A DNA stretch of 64,000 nt from JACKEQ01 sp041389565 (GTDB lineage Bacteria > Myxococcota_A > UBA796 > GCA-2862545). The translations under genes were made by a program, and so were the position numbers. Below the pieces are notes generated by a model, which did no database searches, had not been told where the DNA came from, and saw only the letters and a program-made list of their open reading frames with translations. The stretch lies in assembly GCA_041389565.1 (NCBI GenBank), contig JAWKRP010000010.1, forward strand, positions 229,798-293,797, in the 5' to 3' direction. Shown here piece by piece: positions 1 through 9,398 of the stretch; position 1 is the stretch's first letter; each line of letters opens with the position of its first letter.

Positions 1-58
1 GGGTTGCGGACTTCTTGCAGCCGACGGCCAACAGGGCGCAGAGAACGAGCACTCGCAT
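1..58 (-). CDS. lipoprotein, N-terminal fragment (runs off window)
   Basis: The reverse strand opens an ATG at 58 with GGAGG at 66-70, seven bases upstream. The visible residues are MRVLVLCALLAVGCKKSAT. This is a basic n-region, a short hydrophobic core and a lipobox-like LAVGC, so the product is probably a lipoprotein anchored at Cys14. The remainder lies outside the window, so the mature domain and function cannot be judged. It sits 25 bases downstream of the LysR gene on the same strand and could be co-transcribed with it. Confidence 0.6.
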   Translation of the reverse strand, partial: MRVLVLCALLAVGCKKSAT

Positions 59-83
59 CGGGAGACCTCCAGGGTCGGGGACC

Positions 84-968
84 TTAGCGCACCGGGAACC
101 AGGCCGGGAGATCCCGGGCGAGCTGGTCCCACACCGCACGGACGGCCGCCGACCCGAACAGGTCGGGGTGGCTCACCAGCCACACCGGGAACCGGTTCAG
201 CGGCTCGAGCAGCGGAACGAGCGTGGGGTCGCGGTCGCCGACCGCCCCCAGGAGCGCGCCGATCGCGACGCCGGACCGGACCCACGCCAGGGTCGAAGCG
301 AGGCTGTCGGTGCGGTACGCGAGCCGGTCGAGATCGATGCCCATGGCACGGGCCGCGGACGCGAACAGCTCCTCCCGGTCGGGGCCGATCACGGCATGGG
401 ACGCGAGATCGCCCAGTGTGGCGGGGGTCCCGTGGCGGTCGAGGTAGTCCCGCGACGCGTAGAACGAGGTGAACGAGCTCCCCACGCGCCGGCCCACGAG
501 GCTCGCCTTCTCCGGCTGGAACATCCGGATGGCGAGATCGGCGACCCGTCGGTCGAGGTCGGAAGCCCGGGCGTCCACCACGACGTCCACGTACAGACCC
601 GGCCACGCGGCCCGCAGCGCGCGCAGGGTCTCGGGGAGCACCTCCATCGCGACGGGCTCCGTGCAGGACACGCGCACGCGGCCCTCCACGGCCTGCTTGC
701 GCCCATCGAGCCCGCGCCGCAGGGCCTCCAGCCGACCCTCCACGCCGCGCGCGGCCTCCAGCACGGCGCGCCCTTCGGTGGTGAACGCGACCCCCCGCGC
801 ATGCCGCACGAGCAGGGGCACCCCGACCTCGGCCTCGAGCTCGCGCACCCGCCGTCCGAGCGTGGGCTGCGAGAGCCCGAGCCGTGTGGCGGCCTTCCGC
901 AGCGATCCCTCGGCGTCGACCGCCAGCAGGATGCGCAACCCGTCCCAGCTCTGCAGGGATTCGCTCAT
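84..968 (-). CDS. LysR family transcriptional regulator
   Basis: A 294-residue protein, the usual LysR length. The N-terminal winged helix-turn-helix covers about residues 8-65 (GLRILLAVDAEGSLRKAATR, then LSQPTLGRRVRELE). A LysR substrate-binding domain follows (about 90-290). The effector is unknown. The start is the ATG at 968 because GGAG lies seven bases upstream; an upstream in-frame ATG (978-980) would leave the SD inside the gene. It is divergent from the membrane hydrolase at 1005 with only 36 bases between them. LysR proteins often regulate a divergent neighbour, so that hydrolase is a reasonable but unproven target. Confidence 0.9.
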   Translation of the reverse strand: MSESLQSWDGLRILLAVDAEGSLRKAATRLGLSQPTLGRRVRELEAEVGVPLLVRHARGVAFTTEGRAVLEAARGVEGRLEALRRGLDGRKQAVEGRVRVSCTEPVAMEVLPETLRALRAAWPGLYVDVVVDARASDLDRRVADLAIRMFQPEKASLVGRRVGSSFTSFYASRDYLDRHGTPATLGDLASHAVIGPDREELFASAARAMGIDLDRLAYRTDSLASTLAWVRSGVAIGALLGAVGDRDPTLVPLLEPLNRFPVWLVSHPDLFGSAAVRAVWDQLARDLPAWFPVR

Positions 969-1004
969 GTCTCGCTCCATCCGGCGCTCTGGTAGTGTGG
1001 CGGG

Positions 1005-2324
1005 ATGTCCCTCCCGAAGCGCGTCTGTCTCGTGGTGCACGGTATCTCCGACGTCGTCCCGGGCGACACCGCGCGGCGCGTGGCCGTGCTCGCCGCCGAT
1101 GGTCCGGCGACCGAGCTGCGCGTGCGCTCGGGAGACCACGAGACCCACGGCTGGCTCGCCGACGTGCAGGGAGAGCCCGTCGCCTTCCTCGATGGCGCAT
1201 GGGCCGACCAGTCGTCGTCGCCGCGGGGTCCGCTCGGTGTGCTGTCGGTGGCGTGGATCCACGTGGTGCGCCTGCCCGCGCTGTCCGTACGCGAGGCCCG
1301 TGCGAGCGGGCGCGAGGGCCTGGCGCTGGCGCTGGAGGCGTTCGCGTACCCCCTCGCCGTGCTGCTCCCGGGCGTGCTCGCCTCGCTGCTGCTGTGCCTG
1401 CTCGTGCTGCTGATGCCGGCGTACGTGTCGGCCACCCTGGCCGTGGTGGTGGGCCTGATCGCGGCCTGGTGGTTCGAGGACCGCGCCCAGCCGAGCCTGT
1501 TCGGCACCGTGCTCGTGGGCGGCGTGGTCGGAGCGGCGGTGCTGGGCGCGGCGGCGTGGGTGACCGCCAGCCCCGAGACCATGGCGCTCGGGGCCTCGGG
1601 GACGGGGACCCTCGCGAGCCTGGGTGTACCGGTCCGCCCGGCCGCCCTCGCAGTGGCCGTGCTCGCGACGCTGCCCGCGGGCGCCATCGTGACGTGGAAA
1701 AGCCACGGTTGGTTCCGCGCGGCGGTCGAACATCCGGGCGCGTTCGAGCACGAAGATCCGGAGAGGGCCGCGGGCACGCGGGTCTCGAAGCGCCCGCGCG
1801 GCTGGAGGCTCGCGGTGTTCGCGGCGCTCGTGGCCGGGCTCGTGAGCGCCGTGGCGGTGGTGAGCGCCCCGACACGTCCCGTGGCGCCCGGAGACGCGGC
1901 GTCCTGGCAGCAGATGCGGATGCACGGCTTCGGCATCGAGGTGGGTGCACCCGTGGCCGTGAGCGGTCCCGAGGGTGCGTACCGGCTGTGTCAGGGCGTC
2001 CTGTGCGAGCCCGCGCCGGTCGTGGCGACGCGCGCGCCGTCCCTCGACATCGTCCGGTGGGCGCCCAACACCCTCCCGACCCTGGCCCCCCGGGTCGATC
2101 CGTCCGCCGACGAAGCAGACGAACAGGCCGGCGGCGGGCTCACGCTCGACGCTGCGTTCCTGCAGCCGCTGTCGCTCGGCGATCGCCAGGTGTTCGTCAG
2201 CCAGACCCCGCGGAACTTCCTCGCCGTCCAGAACCCCGACCGCGCCGACCGCGACCTCGAGATCGTGTCCCCCTCGCGCCCGGACGACCTCGTGTTCCAG
2301 GCAGGGCTCGTCGTCTGGCGGTAG
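1005..2324 (+). CDS. membrane alpha/beta-hydrolase-like protein, N-terminal part
   Basis: A 439-residue product that begins with a cytosolic strand and an oxyanion-hole-like motif (CLVVHGISD). Several predicted membrane helices follow at about residues 105-160, 165-190, 205-230 and 265-285, then a soluble segment. It has no Ser-containing nucleophile motif of its own. It stops at TAG 2322-2324, and the same reading frame continues after two codons as the next gene, which carries HSQG. The two halves look like one hydrolase of about 890 residues with a large membrane insertion between the N-terminal HG and C-terminal nucleophile motifs. It could be a decayed gene, a split gene or a readthrough product; see findings. 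No good SD precedes the ATG. Confidence 0.6.
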   Translation: MSLPKRVCLVVHGISDVVPGDTARRVAVLAADGPATELRVRSGDHETHGWLADVQGEPVAFLDGAWADQSSSPRGPLGVLSVAWIHVVRLPALSVREARASGREGLALALEAFAYPLAVLLPGVLASLLLCLLVLLMPAYVSATLAVVVGLIAAWWFEDRAQPSLFGTVLVGGVVGAAVLGAAAWVTASPETMALGASGTGTLASLGVPVRPAALAVAVLATLPAGAIVTWKSHGWFRAAVEHPGAFEHEDPERAAGTRVSKRPRGWRLAVFAALVAGLVSAVAVVSAPTRPVAPGDAASWQQMRMHGFGIEVGAPVAVSGPEGAYRLCQGVLCEPAPVVATRAPSLDIVRWAPNTLPTLAPRVDPSADEADEQAGGGLTLDAAFLQPLSLGDRQVFVSQTPRNFLAVQNPDRADRDLEIVSPSRPDDLVFQAGLVVWR

Positions 2325-2330
2325 CTCGAG

Positions 2331-3689
2331 GTGCTCGTCCAGTCGCTGTGGGCCCTGATCGCCGCGTTCGTGGTGCTCGCGGGGATCGCGTGTGGGCTGC
2401 GCGTGCTGCGTCCTGTGCACGTGCTCGCAATCGTGTTGCCGCCCGCGGCCCTGTTCGGTGCGACGTACCTCGTCATCGCGGGGGTGGCGGGCCGCTTCGC
2501 ACCGACCGACCGCATGGTGGTCACCGACGGCGACCGGTACGCCGTGCTGAAGATGGTCGACGACGCGGGGATGGCCCTGCCCGAAGAGACGGCCGCGGGA
2601 GCCGAGCGCGACGGGGGCGAGGAGGGCGATGCCTCCGAGGAGGGCGAGGCGTCCGACGAGCCCGGAGGGTCCGCCCAGGAGGTGCCGGAGATCGAGATCC
2701 TCCCGGAGATGCCCGTGGTGCCGCCCCTCCGCGGGGTGCAGCTCTACACCGGCACGTGTGGGAAGCCCTCTCCGGGCCTGTGCGTGTTCCACGACGCCGC
2801 GCCCACGGAGTACCCCGTCGCGCCGCTGGGTCCCCGAGCGCTCATCTACGTGCTGTTCTCGGCCCTCATCGTCGTGATCCCGGCGCTGGTCACGGCGCTC
2901 CACGTCGCGCCCGGCCTCCTCTCCGACGCCGGTGTGCAGCCCCTGGTGGCGTGGTGGAAGAACGATCCGTCCCAGGTGGGCGAGCGCCTCGACGCCATGG
3001 TGCGTGACGGCCCCGCGTGGACGGTCCTCCTGCTGTTCGGCGCCGCGCTGGTCGGGCTCGGAGCCTGCGGAGCCGAGCTGTACGTGCCGGAGTTCAGCAT
3101 CGGCGCCGCCATGGAAGGCCAGCTCGGCCCCCTCCTGCGCTACCTCGAGACGACCAGCGGGCTCGTGGCCATCTCGCTCGCGGCCCTGCTCACGGCCACG
3201 AGCACCCCGCTCGACCTGCTCCAGGACAGCGTGCGCTTCTTCGACGGCGGCCAGGCCGCGTGGGTCGCGCAGATCCGCACCCGCCAGCTCGGCATCCTCG
3301 AGCGCGCACACGGGCTCGGGGCCCGCGAGGTGCTGATCATCGCGCACTCCCAGGGCACGCTCGTCGCGTCGATGCTGACGGGCGTGGAGGTCGGCCCGAG
3401 CGAGCCCGTGATGCCGAGGCTCGTGACGCTCGGGAGCCCGATCGGCTCGCTGTACCGCCACCTCCTGCCGAGCCTCGCGCGACGGGCGGTCGAGCTGACG
3501 GGCGCCGGGCACCCCCAGCACGTGAAGAACCTGTGGTTCGACACCGACTATGTCGGCCGCGCCTACGGAGTGCGCGACCAGTCGCTCGGGTTCGGCGGCC
3601 ACACGCGGTACTTCGATCTCTCGCAGTCGGAGGTGCGAAAGACGCTCCGCGCGGCGATCTGCCCGGCCCCACCGCGTGCTCCAGAGTGA
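2331..3689 (+). CDS. membrane alpha/beta-hydrolase-like protein, C-terminal part
   Basis: A 452-residue product starting at GTG 2331, seven bases after the TAG that ends the previous part and in the same frame. It has hydrophobic helices near residues 3-55, 170-200 and 225-245, and an acidic linker at about 90-120. The nucleophile-elbow motif is EVLIIAHSQGTLVA (Ser near 340). Later WFDTDYVG and GGHTRYFD could supply the acid and His of a Ser-Asp-His triad. Substrate is unknown; a lipase or esterase role is inferred only from the fold motif. There is no convincing SD before the GTG, so independent translation would rely on reinitiation at the TAG. Confidence 0.6.
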   Translation: MLVQSLWALIAAFVVLAGIACGLRVLRPVHVLAIVLPPAALFGATYLVIAGVAGRFAPTDRMVVTDGDRYAVLKMVDDAGMALPEETAAGAERDGGEEGDASEEGEASDEPGGSAQEVPEIEILPEMPVVPPLRGVQLYTGTCGKPSPGLCVFHDAAPTEYPVAPLGPRALIYVLFSALIVVIPALVTALHVAPGLLSDAGVQPLVAWWKNDPSQVGERLDAMVRDGPAWTVLLLFGAALVGLGACGAELYVPEFSIGAAMEGQLGPLLRYLETTSGLVAISLAALLTATSTPLDLLQDSVRFFDGGQAAWVAQIRTRQLGILERAHGLGAREVLIIAHSQGTLVASMLTGVEVGPSEPVMPRLVTLGSPIGSLYRHLLPSLARRAVELTGAGHPQHVKNLWFDTDYVGRAYGVRDQSLGFGGHTRYFDLSQSEVRKTLRAAICPAPPRAPE

Positions 3690-3772
3690 TTCACGGCTGA
3701 ACCGCTCCACACAAATCTCTGCGGTAGTGCACCAGCTCCGAGGTGCCCAGGATGACCGCAGGAGGAGCTCGC

Positions 3773-4681
3773 ATGCAGATCACCGTGCTCGGAGTCACCG
3801 GCGGCATCGGGAACGCCGTCACCCAGGCCTTCGTCGACCGCGGCATCCCCGTCGTGGCGCTCGCGCGCGACCCCTCGCGGGTGCCGGCCCGCGCCGGTCT
3901 CACGGTGGTGCAGGGCGATGCGCGCAACCCCGCCGACCTCGCGCGCGCCCTGGAGGGCAGCGAGCTCGTGCTGCACGGCCTGAACCTGCCCTACCCCCAG
4001 TGGGACCCGGCGATGATGGACCTCACGCGCAACGTGCTCGCGGCCGCCGAGGCTTCGGGAGCGACCGTGCTGTTCCCGGGGAACCTGTACGGGCTGGGCC
4101 CGGACTTCGCGGCTCCGCTCACCGAAGACGCCCGCCGGGAGCCCCCCAGCAAGAAAGGCGCGCTCCGGAACCGCCTGGAGGCGATGCTCGAGGCGTCGCC
4201 CGCGAAGACCGTCGTGCTGCGTGCCGGAGACTTCTACGGCGGCGTGGGCGAGAGCACGTGGATGTGGCACCTCACCGGGAAGGCGCGCACGGGCGCGGCC
4301 ATCCAGTACCCCACCACGCGCTCGAACCTGCACTCGTGGGCGTTCGTGCCCGACCTCGCGCGCACGTTCGTCGCCCTGGCCGAGCGCCGGGATGCGCTGC
4401 CCGCACACGCCACGTTCCACTTCGAGGGCCACGTGGTGGACGGCGACACCTGGATTCGTGCCGTGCAGAAGGCGCTGGGCGACCCGAACCGCAAGGTCAC
4501 GTCGTTCCCGTGGATGTGGATGCAGCTCGCCCGGCCGTTCGTGCCCATGGTCCGCGAGCTGTTCGAGATGCGGTACCTCTGGGATCAGCCGGTCCGCATG
4601 GACGGGGCGCGTCTGCGTGCGTTCCTCGGCGAGGTGCCGACCACGCCGTTCGAGGAGGCGGTGGCCCAGGCGCTCGCCTGA
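3773..4681 (+). CDS. NAD(P)-dependent SDR-type epimerase/dehydratase-like protein
   Basis: A 302-residue extended or atypical SDR. The Rossmann nucleotide-binding motif is at the N-terminus (VLGVTGGIGNAV). The region FPGNLYGLGPD corresponds to the family's central strand, and no clear YxxxK is visible, which suggests an atypical or NmrA-like member. The start was moved from an upstream ATG (3743) to 3773 because GGAGGAG lies just before it and the Rossmann strand then starts immediately. It ends 60 bases before another SDR gene on the same strand, and the two may form one transcript. Substrate is unknown. Confidence 0.75.
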   Translation: MQITVLGVTGGIGNAVTQAFVDRGIPVVALARDPSRVPARAGLTVVQGDARNPADLARALEGSELVLHGLNLPYPQWDPAMMDLTRNVLAAAEASGATVLFPGNLYGLGPDFAAPLTEDARREPPSKKGALRNRLEAMLEASPAKTVVLRAGDFYGGVGESTWMWHLTGKARTGAAIQYPTTRSNLHSWAFVPDLARTFVALAERRDALPAHATFHFEGHVVDGDTWIRAVQKALGDPNRKVTSFPWMWMQLARPFVPMVRELFEMRYLWDQPVRMDGARLRAFLGEVPTTPFEEAVAQALA

Positions 4682-4741
4682 ACGCTCCGGGTCGCTCCGA
4701 CCCGACCTGCCAGTTAGACGCCCGCGCGGAGGAATCGCGCG

Positions 4742-5743
4742 ATGAAGGTGTTGGTGACGGGTGGCGGCGGGTTTCTGGGGCGCCGGATCGTCGAGCTCCT
4801 GGCCGAGCGGGGCGACGAGGTCACCTTCCTCGCCCGGGGCAGCTACCCCGAGGTCGAGAAGACCGGCGCCCGCGGGCTGCAGATCGACCTGTGCGACGCC
4901 GAGGCCGTGTCCACCGCGGTCCACGGGCAGGACGCCATCATCCACGTCGCTGCGAAGGCCGGGTACTACGGTCCCATCGAGGAGTACCGGGCCATCAACG
5001 TCGACGGCACCCGCAACCTGCTCGACGCTGCCGAGCGCCACGACGTTCCGCGCCTCGTCTACACGTCGACGCCGAGCGTCATCGGGTACGCGCACGAGAG
5101 CGAGAACTGCCCGCGCGACACTCCCTACGCCGAGGAGCACTGGTCGCCGTACCCGCAGACCAAGGCCGAGGCCGAGCAGATGGTGCTGGCCGCGAACGGC
5201 GAGCACATCGCGACGGTCGCGTTGCGCCCGCACCTGATCTTCGGCCCGCGCGACAACAACCTCATGCCGCGCGTGGTGCAGCGGGCGGCCACGGGCAAGC
5301 TCGCCATCATCGGCGACGGGCTGAACAAGGTCGACATGACGTACGTCGACAACGCCGCGTGGGCGCACCTCGACGCGCTCGACGCCCTCACCGACAACAC
5401 CGCACCCCACGCGGGCAAGGCGTACTTCATCAGCAACGACGAGCCCGTGGTGCTGTGGGACTGGCTGAACGCGTTCTTCGAGGAGCTCGAGATCCCGCCC
5501 GTGAAGCGGAAGATCAGCCTGCGTGCGGCCAGCCTGGTCGGGAACGTCATGGAGTGGAGCTGGAAGACGTTCAAGCTCGCGGGCGAGCCCCGGATGACGA
5601 AGTTCCTCGCAGCCGGCCTCGCGAAGTCGCACTGGTACGACATGTCGCCCGCGAAGACCGACTTCGGCTACCACGTGCGCGTGCCGATGTCGGAGGGCAC
5701 CACCGCCACCGTGAAGTGGTTCCGGGATCAGGGGATCGCGTGA
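4742..5743 (+). CDS. NAD-dependent epimerase / 3-beta-HSD family protein (OleD-like)
   Basis: A 333-residue extended SDR with TGGGGFLG at residues 6-13, a 3-beta-hydroxysteroid dehydrogenase style core (VYTSTPSVIGY), and the catalytic Tyr-Lys pair in SPYPQTKAEAEQ. The overall pattern, including HVAAKAGYYGP and VALRPHLIFGPRDNNLMPR, is close to that remembered for OleD, the 2-alkyl-3-oxoalkanoate reductase of long-chain olefin synthesis. No oleA, oleB or oleC lies nearby, so the pathway is not supported by context. GGAGG precedes the ATG. The stop overlaps the GTG start of the dCTP deaminase gene by four bases, indicating translational coupling. Confidence 0.82.
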   Translation: MKVLVTGGGGFLGRRIVELLAERGDEVTFLARGSYPEVEKTGARGLQIDLCDAEAVSTAVHGQDAIIHVAAKAGYYGPIEEYRAINVDGTRNLLDAAERHDVPRLVYTSTPSVIGYAHESENCPRDTPYAEEHWSPYPQTKAEAEQMVLAANGEHIATVALRPHLIFGPRDNNLMPRVVQRAATGKLAIIGDGLNKVDMTYVDNAAWAHLDALDALTDNTAPHAGKAYFISNDEPVVLWDWLNAFFEELEIPPVKRKISLRAASLVGNVMEWSWKTFKLAGEPRMTKFLAAGLAKSHWYDMSPAKTDFGYHVRVPMSEGTTATVKWFRDQGIA

Positions 5744-6834
5744 GCGACGGCATCCTCATCGATGCGTCGCTGAATCAGCTCGTCGCGGACGGGGCGATCC
5801 AGGCCCTGCTCCCCTTGCGGCCCGGCCAGGTGCAGCCCTCGAGCCTCGACCTGCGCCTCGGCTCGCGCGTGTGGCAGCTCCAGTGCAGCTTCCTGCCCGG
5901 TGGCCAGGGCATCGAGCGCAAGCTCGGACGGTTGGCGACCGCCACGCACCGCCTGGATCGGCACGAGCCCATCGTGCTGCACCGGGGGGGCGTGTACCTC
6001 GCGGAGATCGAGGAGGTGCTCGAGCTGCCGGAGGGGATCTGGGGGCGCGGGAACCCGAAGAGCAGCACCGGTCGGCTCGATGTGTTCGTGCGCCTGCTCA
6101 CCGAACACGGGTACGCGTTCGACACGGTGCCGGAGGGCTACCGGGGCCGGCTGTTCCTCGAGATCACGCCGCAGTCCTTCCATGTGGCCGTGCGTCGGGG
6201 CGACTGCCTCGGTCAGCTCAGGCTCGCGCGCGGGGCTCCGGGCGTGTCCGCGGCGGAGCTGGAAGAGCGCCAGGCGACGGATCCGCTGTGCATCTGGTCG
6301 GATGGCTCGCCCGCTCCGGTGGGGCGGGGTCTGCCGCCGTCCATCCTGCTGTCGGTCGACCTCGAGTCGTCGACGGGCCCCGTGGGCTACCTCGCGCGGC
6401 GCCACATGCCGCCGGTCGATCTGGCGCGCCGGAACCTGCCGGTCGAGAAGTTCTGGGTGCCGCTGCATCCCGCGGGCGAAGACGGGCACGTGCTGGAGCC
6501 CGAGCAGTTCTACATCTTCGCGACCCGGGAGCGGCTGCGCATCCCGCCCGACCTGTGCGCGGAGCTGGTGGCGTTCGACGCCACGAAAGGTGAGCTGCGC
6601 ACGCACTATGCGGGGTTCATCGACTCGGGGTTCGGCTGGTCGGAGGATGGCGGCGCGGGCGCGAAGCTGGTGCTCGAGATCCGCACGCACGACGTGCCGT
6701 TCCTGCTGGAGCACGGGCAGCCGCTGTTCCGGGTGGAGCTGATGCGCAACGAGGCCCGTCCGCACGGGTTGTATGGCGAGGCGGGCTCGAACTACCAGGG
6801 CCAGGGCCTGAAGCTCGCGAAGCAGTTCGGGTAG
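5740..6834 (+). CDS. dcd: 2'-deoxycytidine 5'-triphosphate deaminase, long double-domain form
   Basis: A 364-residue cytosolic enzyme expected to convert dCTP to dUTP for thymidylate synthesis. The dUTPase/Dcd fold signature GNPKSSTGRLDVFVRL is at about residues 105-120, preceded by PSSLDLRLGSRVWQ, the conserved N-terminal motif. A second Dcd-like half follows (KLVLEIRTHDVPFLLEHGQ). This is the fused architecture of about 360 residues rather than the single domain of about 190 residues in E. coli. The start is GTG 5740, inside the previous stop (GTGA overlap). The upstream part of this open frame is a shadow. Confidence 0.88.
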   Translation: MSDGILIDASLNQLVADGAIQALLPLRPGQVQPSSLDLRLGSRVWQLQCSFLPGGQGIERKLGRLATATHRLDRHEPIVLHRGGVYLAEIEEVLELPEGIWGRGNPKSSTGRLDVFVRLLTEHGYAFDTVPEGYRGRLFLEITPQSFHVAVRRGDCLGQLRLARGAPGVSAAELEERQATDPLCIWSDGSPAPVGRGLPPSILLSVDLESSTGPVGYLARRHMPPVDLARRNLPVEKFWVPLHPAGEDGHVLEPEQFYIFATRERLRIPPDLCAELVAFDATKGELRTHYAGFIDSGFGWSEDGGAGAKLVLEIRTHDVPFLLEHGQPLFRVELMRNEARPHGLYGEAGSNYQGQGLKLAKQFG

Positions 6835-7000
6835 CCGCGGGCTTCGCCTGCGCGTCGGGGAGTCGGGGCTCGCGATCGAGGTCATCGGCACCGCTCGCGA
6901 GCCCGCGCCGCGCGCTCCCGAGGCCTCCGGCCCGCGAATGCGGCCCCCGCGTTCCGCGTGACGGGGCCGATTCCCGGCCCTCCGTCCACTGGAGCACACC

Positions 7001-7321
7001 ATGCACGAGTTCTCGTTCGAAGCTCTCGATGTCTACAAGCTCGCGGTCACCGTGGCGCGCTGGATGCGCACGACGAAGTGGCCCACGAACGCCAGTCACC
7101 TCAAAGACCAGGCCATCCGGGCCGCCGATTCGGTGGTGCTGAACATCAGCGAGGGGGTGTCGCGAGGCGGCAAGCCCGGCGAGAATCACCTTCGAATCGC
7201 CAAGGGTTCCGCCGGCGAAGCCCTCGCGGCCCTCGACGTCGCGGATTTCCCCGGCTGTGCTGAACGACGAGCCGAGCTCCGACGCATCGGAGCGATGGTC
7301 ACGAGGCTTCGCACGCGCTGA
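7001..7321 (+). CDS. four helix bundle protein (S23/IVS family)
   Basis: A 106-residue protein with the family's hallmarks: FSFEALDVYKLAVTVARWM at the start, then QAIRAADSVVLNISEGVSRG, the conserved helix-turn with the NISEG core. These proteins were first seen in 23S rRNA intervening sequences and are common as stand-alone genes in environmental bacteria. Related folds include the Avd accessory proteins of diversity-generating retroelements, but no reverse transcriptase is near. Function is unknown. The C-terminal helix is slightly shorter than usual. It is followed at once by a long hexamer/heptamer repeat tract. Confidence 0.82.
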   Translation: MHEFSFEALDVYKLAVTVARWMRTTKWPTNASHLKDQAIRAADSVVLNISEGVSRGGKPGENHLRIAKGSAGEALAALDVADFPGCAERRAELRRIGAMVTRLRTR

Positions 7322-7739
7322 TTCGACTCGGGGCGGGGCCGCGGTCCCGCCCCCCGGCAGGGGTGAGGACCAGGGGGACGAGCGAAGGCGAAGGCGAATC
7401 GCGTGGGCGAGAGCGAAAGCGAGGGCGATTCGCGAAGGCGAAGGCGAAGGCGAACGCGGGTCGCGGGTCGCGGGTCGCGAGTCGCGAGTCGCGAGTCGCG
7501 AGTCGCGAGTCGAGGATCGCTCTCGCCATCGCGGGGTCGCGGTCGCCCTCGCGGTCGCCCTCGCGGTCGCGGTCGCCATCGCGGTCGCGGTCGCCATCGC
7601 CATCGCCATCGCCATCGAAGTCGCCATCCCCACAGACTGGACCCCGTCGGCACCGATCTCCCTCCCCAACTGTCCAACCCCTCCACCCCACGCATCCCCC
7701 CCACTCCGCCTGGTTACTGGGCCTCCCGGAGGACACCCC
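7322..7739 (+). repeat. low-complexity hexamer/heptamer repeat tract
   Basis: This 418-base gap holds no gene with an SD. From about 7381 to 7457 it is purine-rich GCGAAG-type hexamers. From 7458 to 7513 there are eight uninterrupted heptamers, three GGGTCGC, four GAGTCGC and one GAGTCGA. From about 7515 to 7625 it is TCGCCC, TCGCGG and TCGCCA hexamers. The right part is roughly complementary to the left part, so a long imperfect hairpin is possible. The tract has no stop codons in several frames, which creates spurious long ORFs. The last part (7626-7739) is unique sequence leading to the SD of the next gene. Confidence 0.85.

Positions 7740-9394
<1,655 letters not shown>

Positions 9395-9398
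<4 letters not shown>

Noticed and set aside
2322..2324. TAG as a pyrrolysine codon
   Set aside because: Several genes end normally in TAG (for example etfA and the inactive M16 subunit), only one internal TAG is seen, and no pyl genes are in the window.
84..3710. 1208-residue open frame on the minus strand and many similar long frames (for example 45034-48165, 37787-39814)
   Set aside because: In this GC-rich genome antisense and shifted frames stay open. They have Arg/Ala/Pro-rich composition, no SD, and overlap recognised genes; only the LysR part of 84-3710 is real.
4742..5743. Olefin biosynthesis (ole) cluster
   Set aside because: Only an OleD-like SDR is present; no oleA, oleB or oleC nearby.
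7001..7321. Avd protein of a diversity-generating retroelement
   Set aside because: Fold relation only; there is no reverse transcriptase, template repeat or variable repeat here.
7380..7625. CRISPR array
   Set aside because: Units are 6-7 bases without spacers; no cas gene is present.
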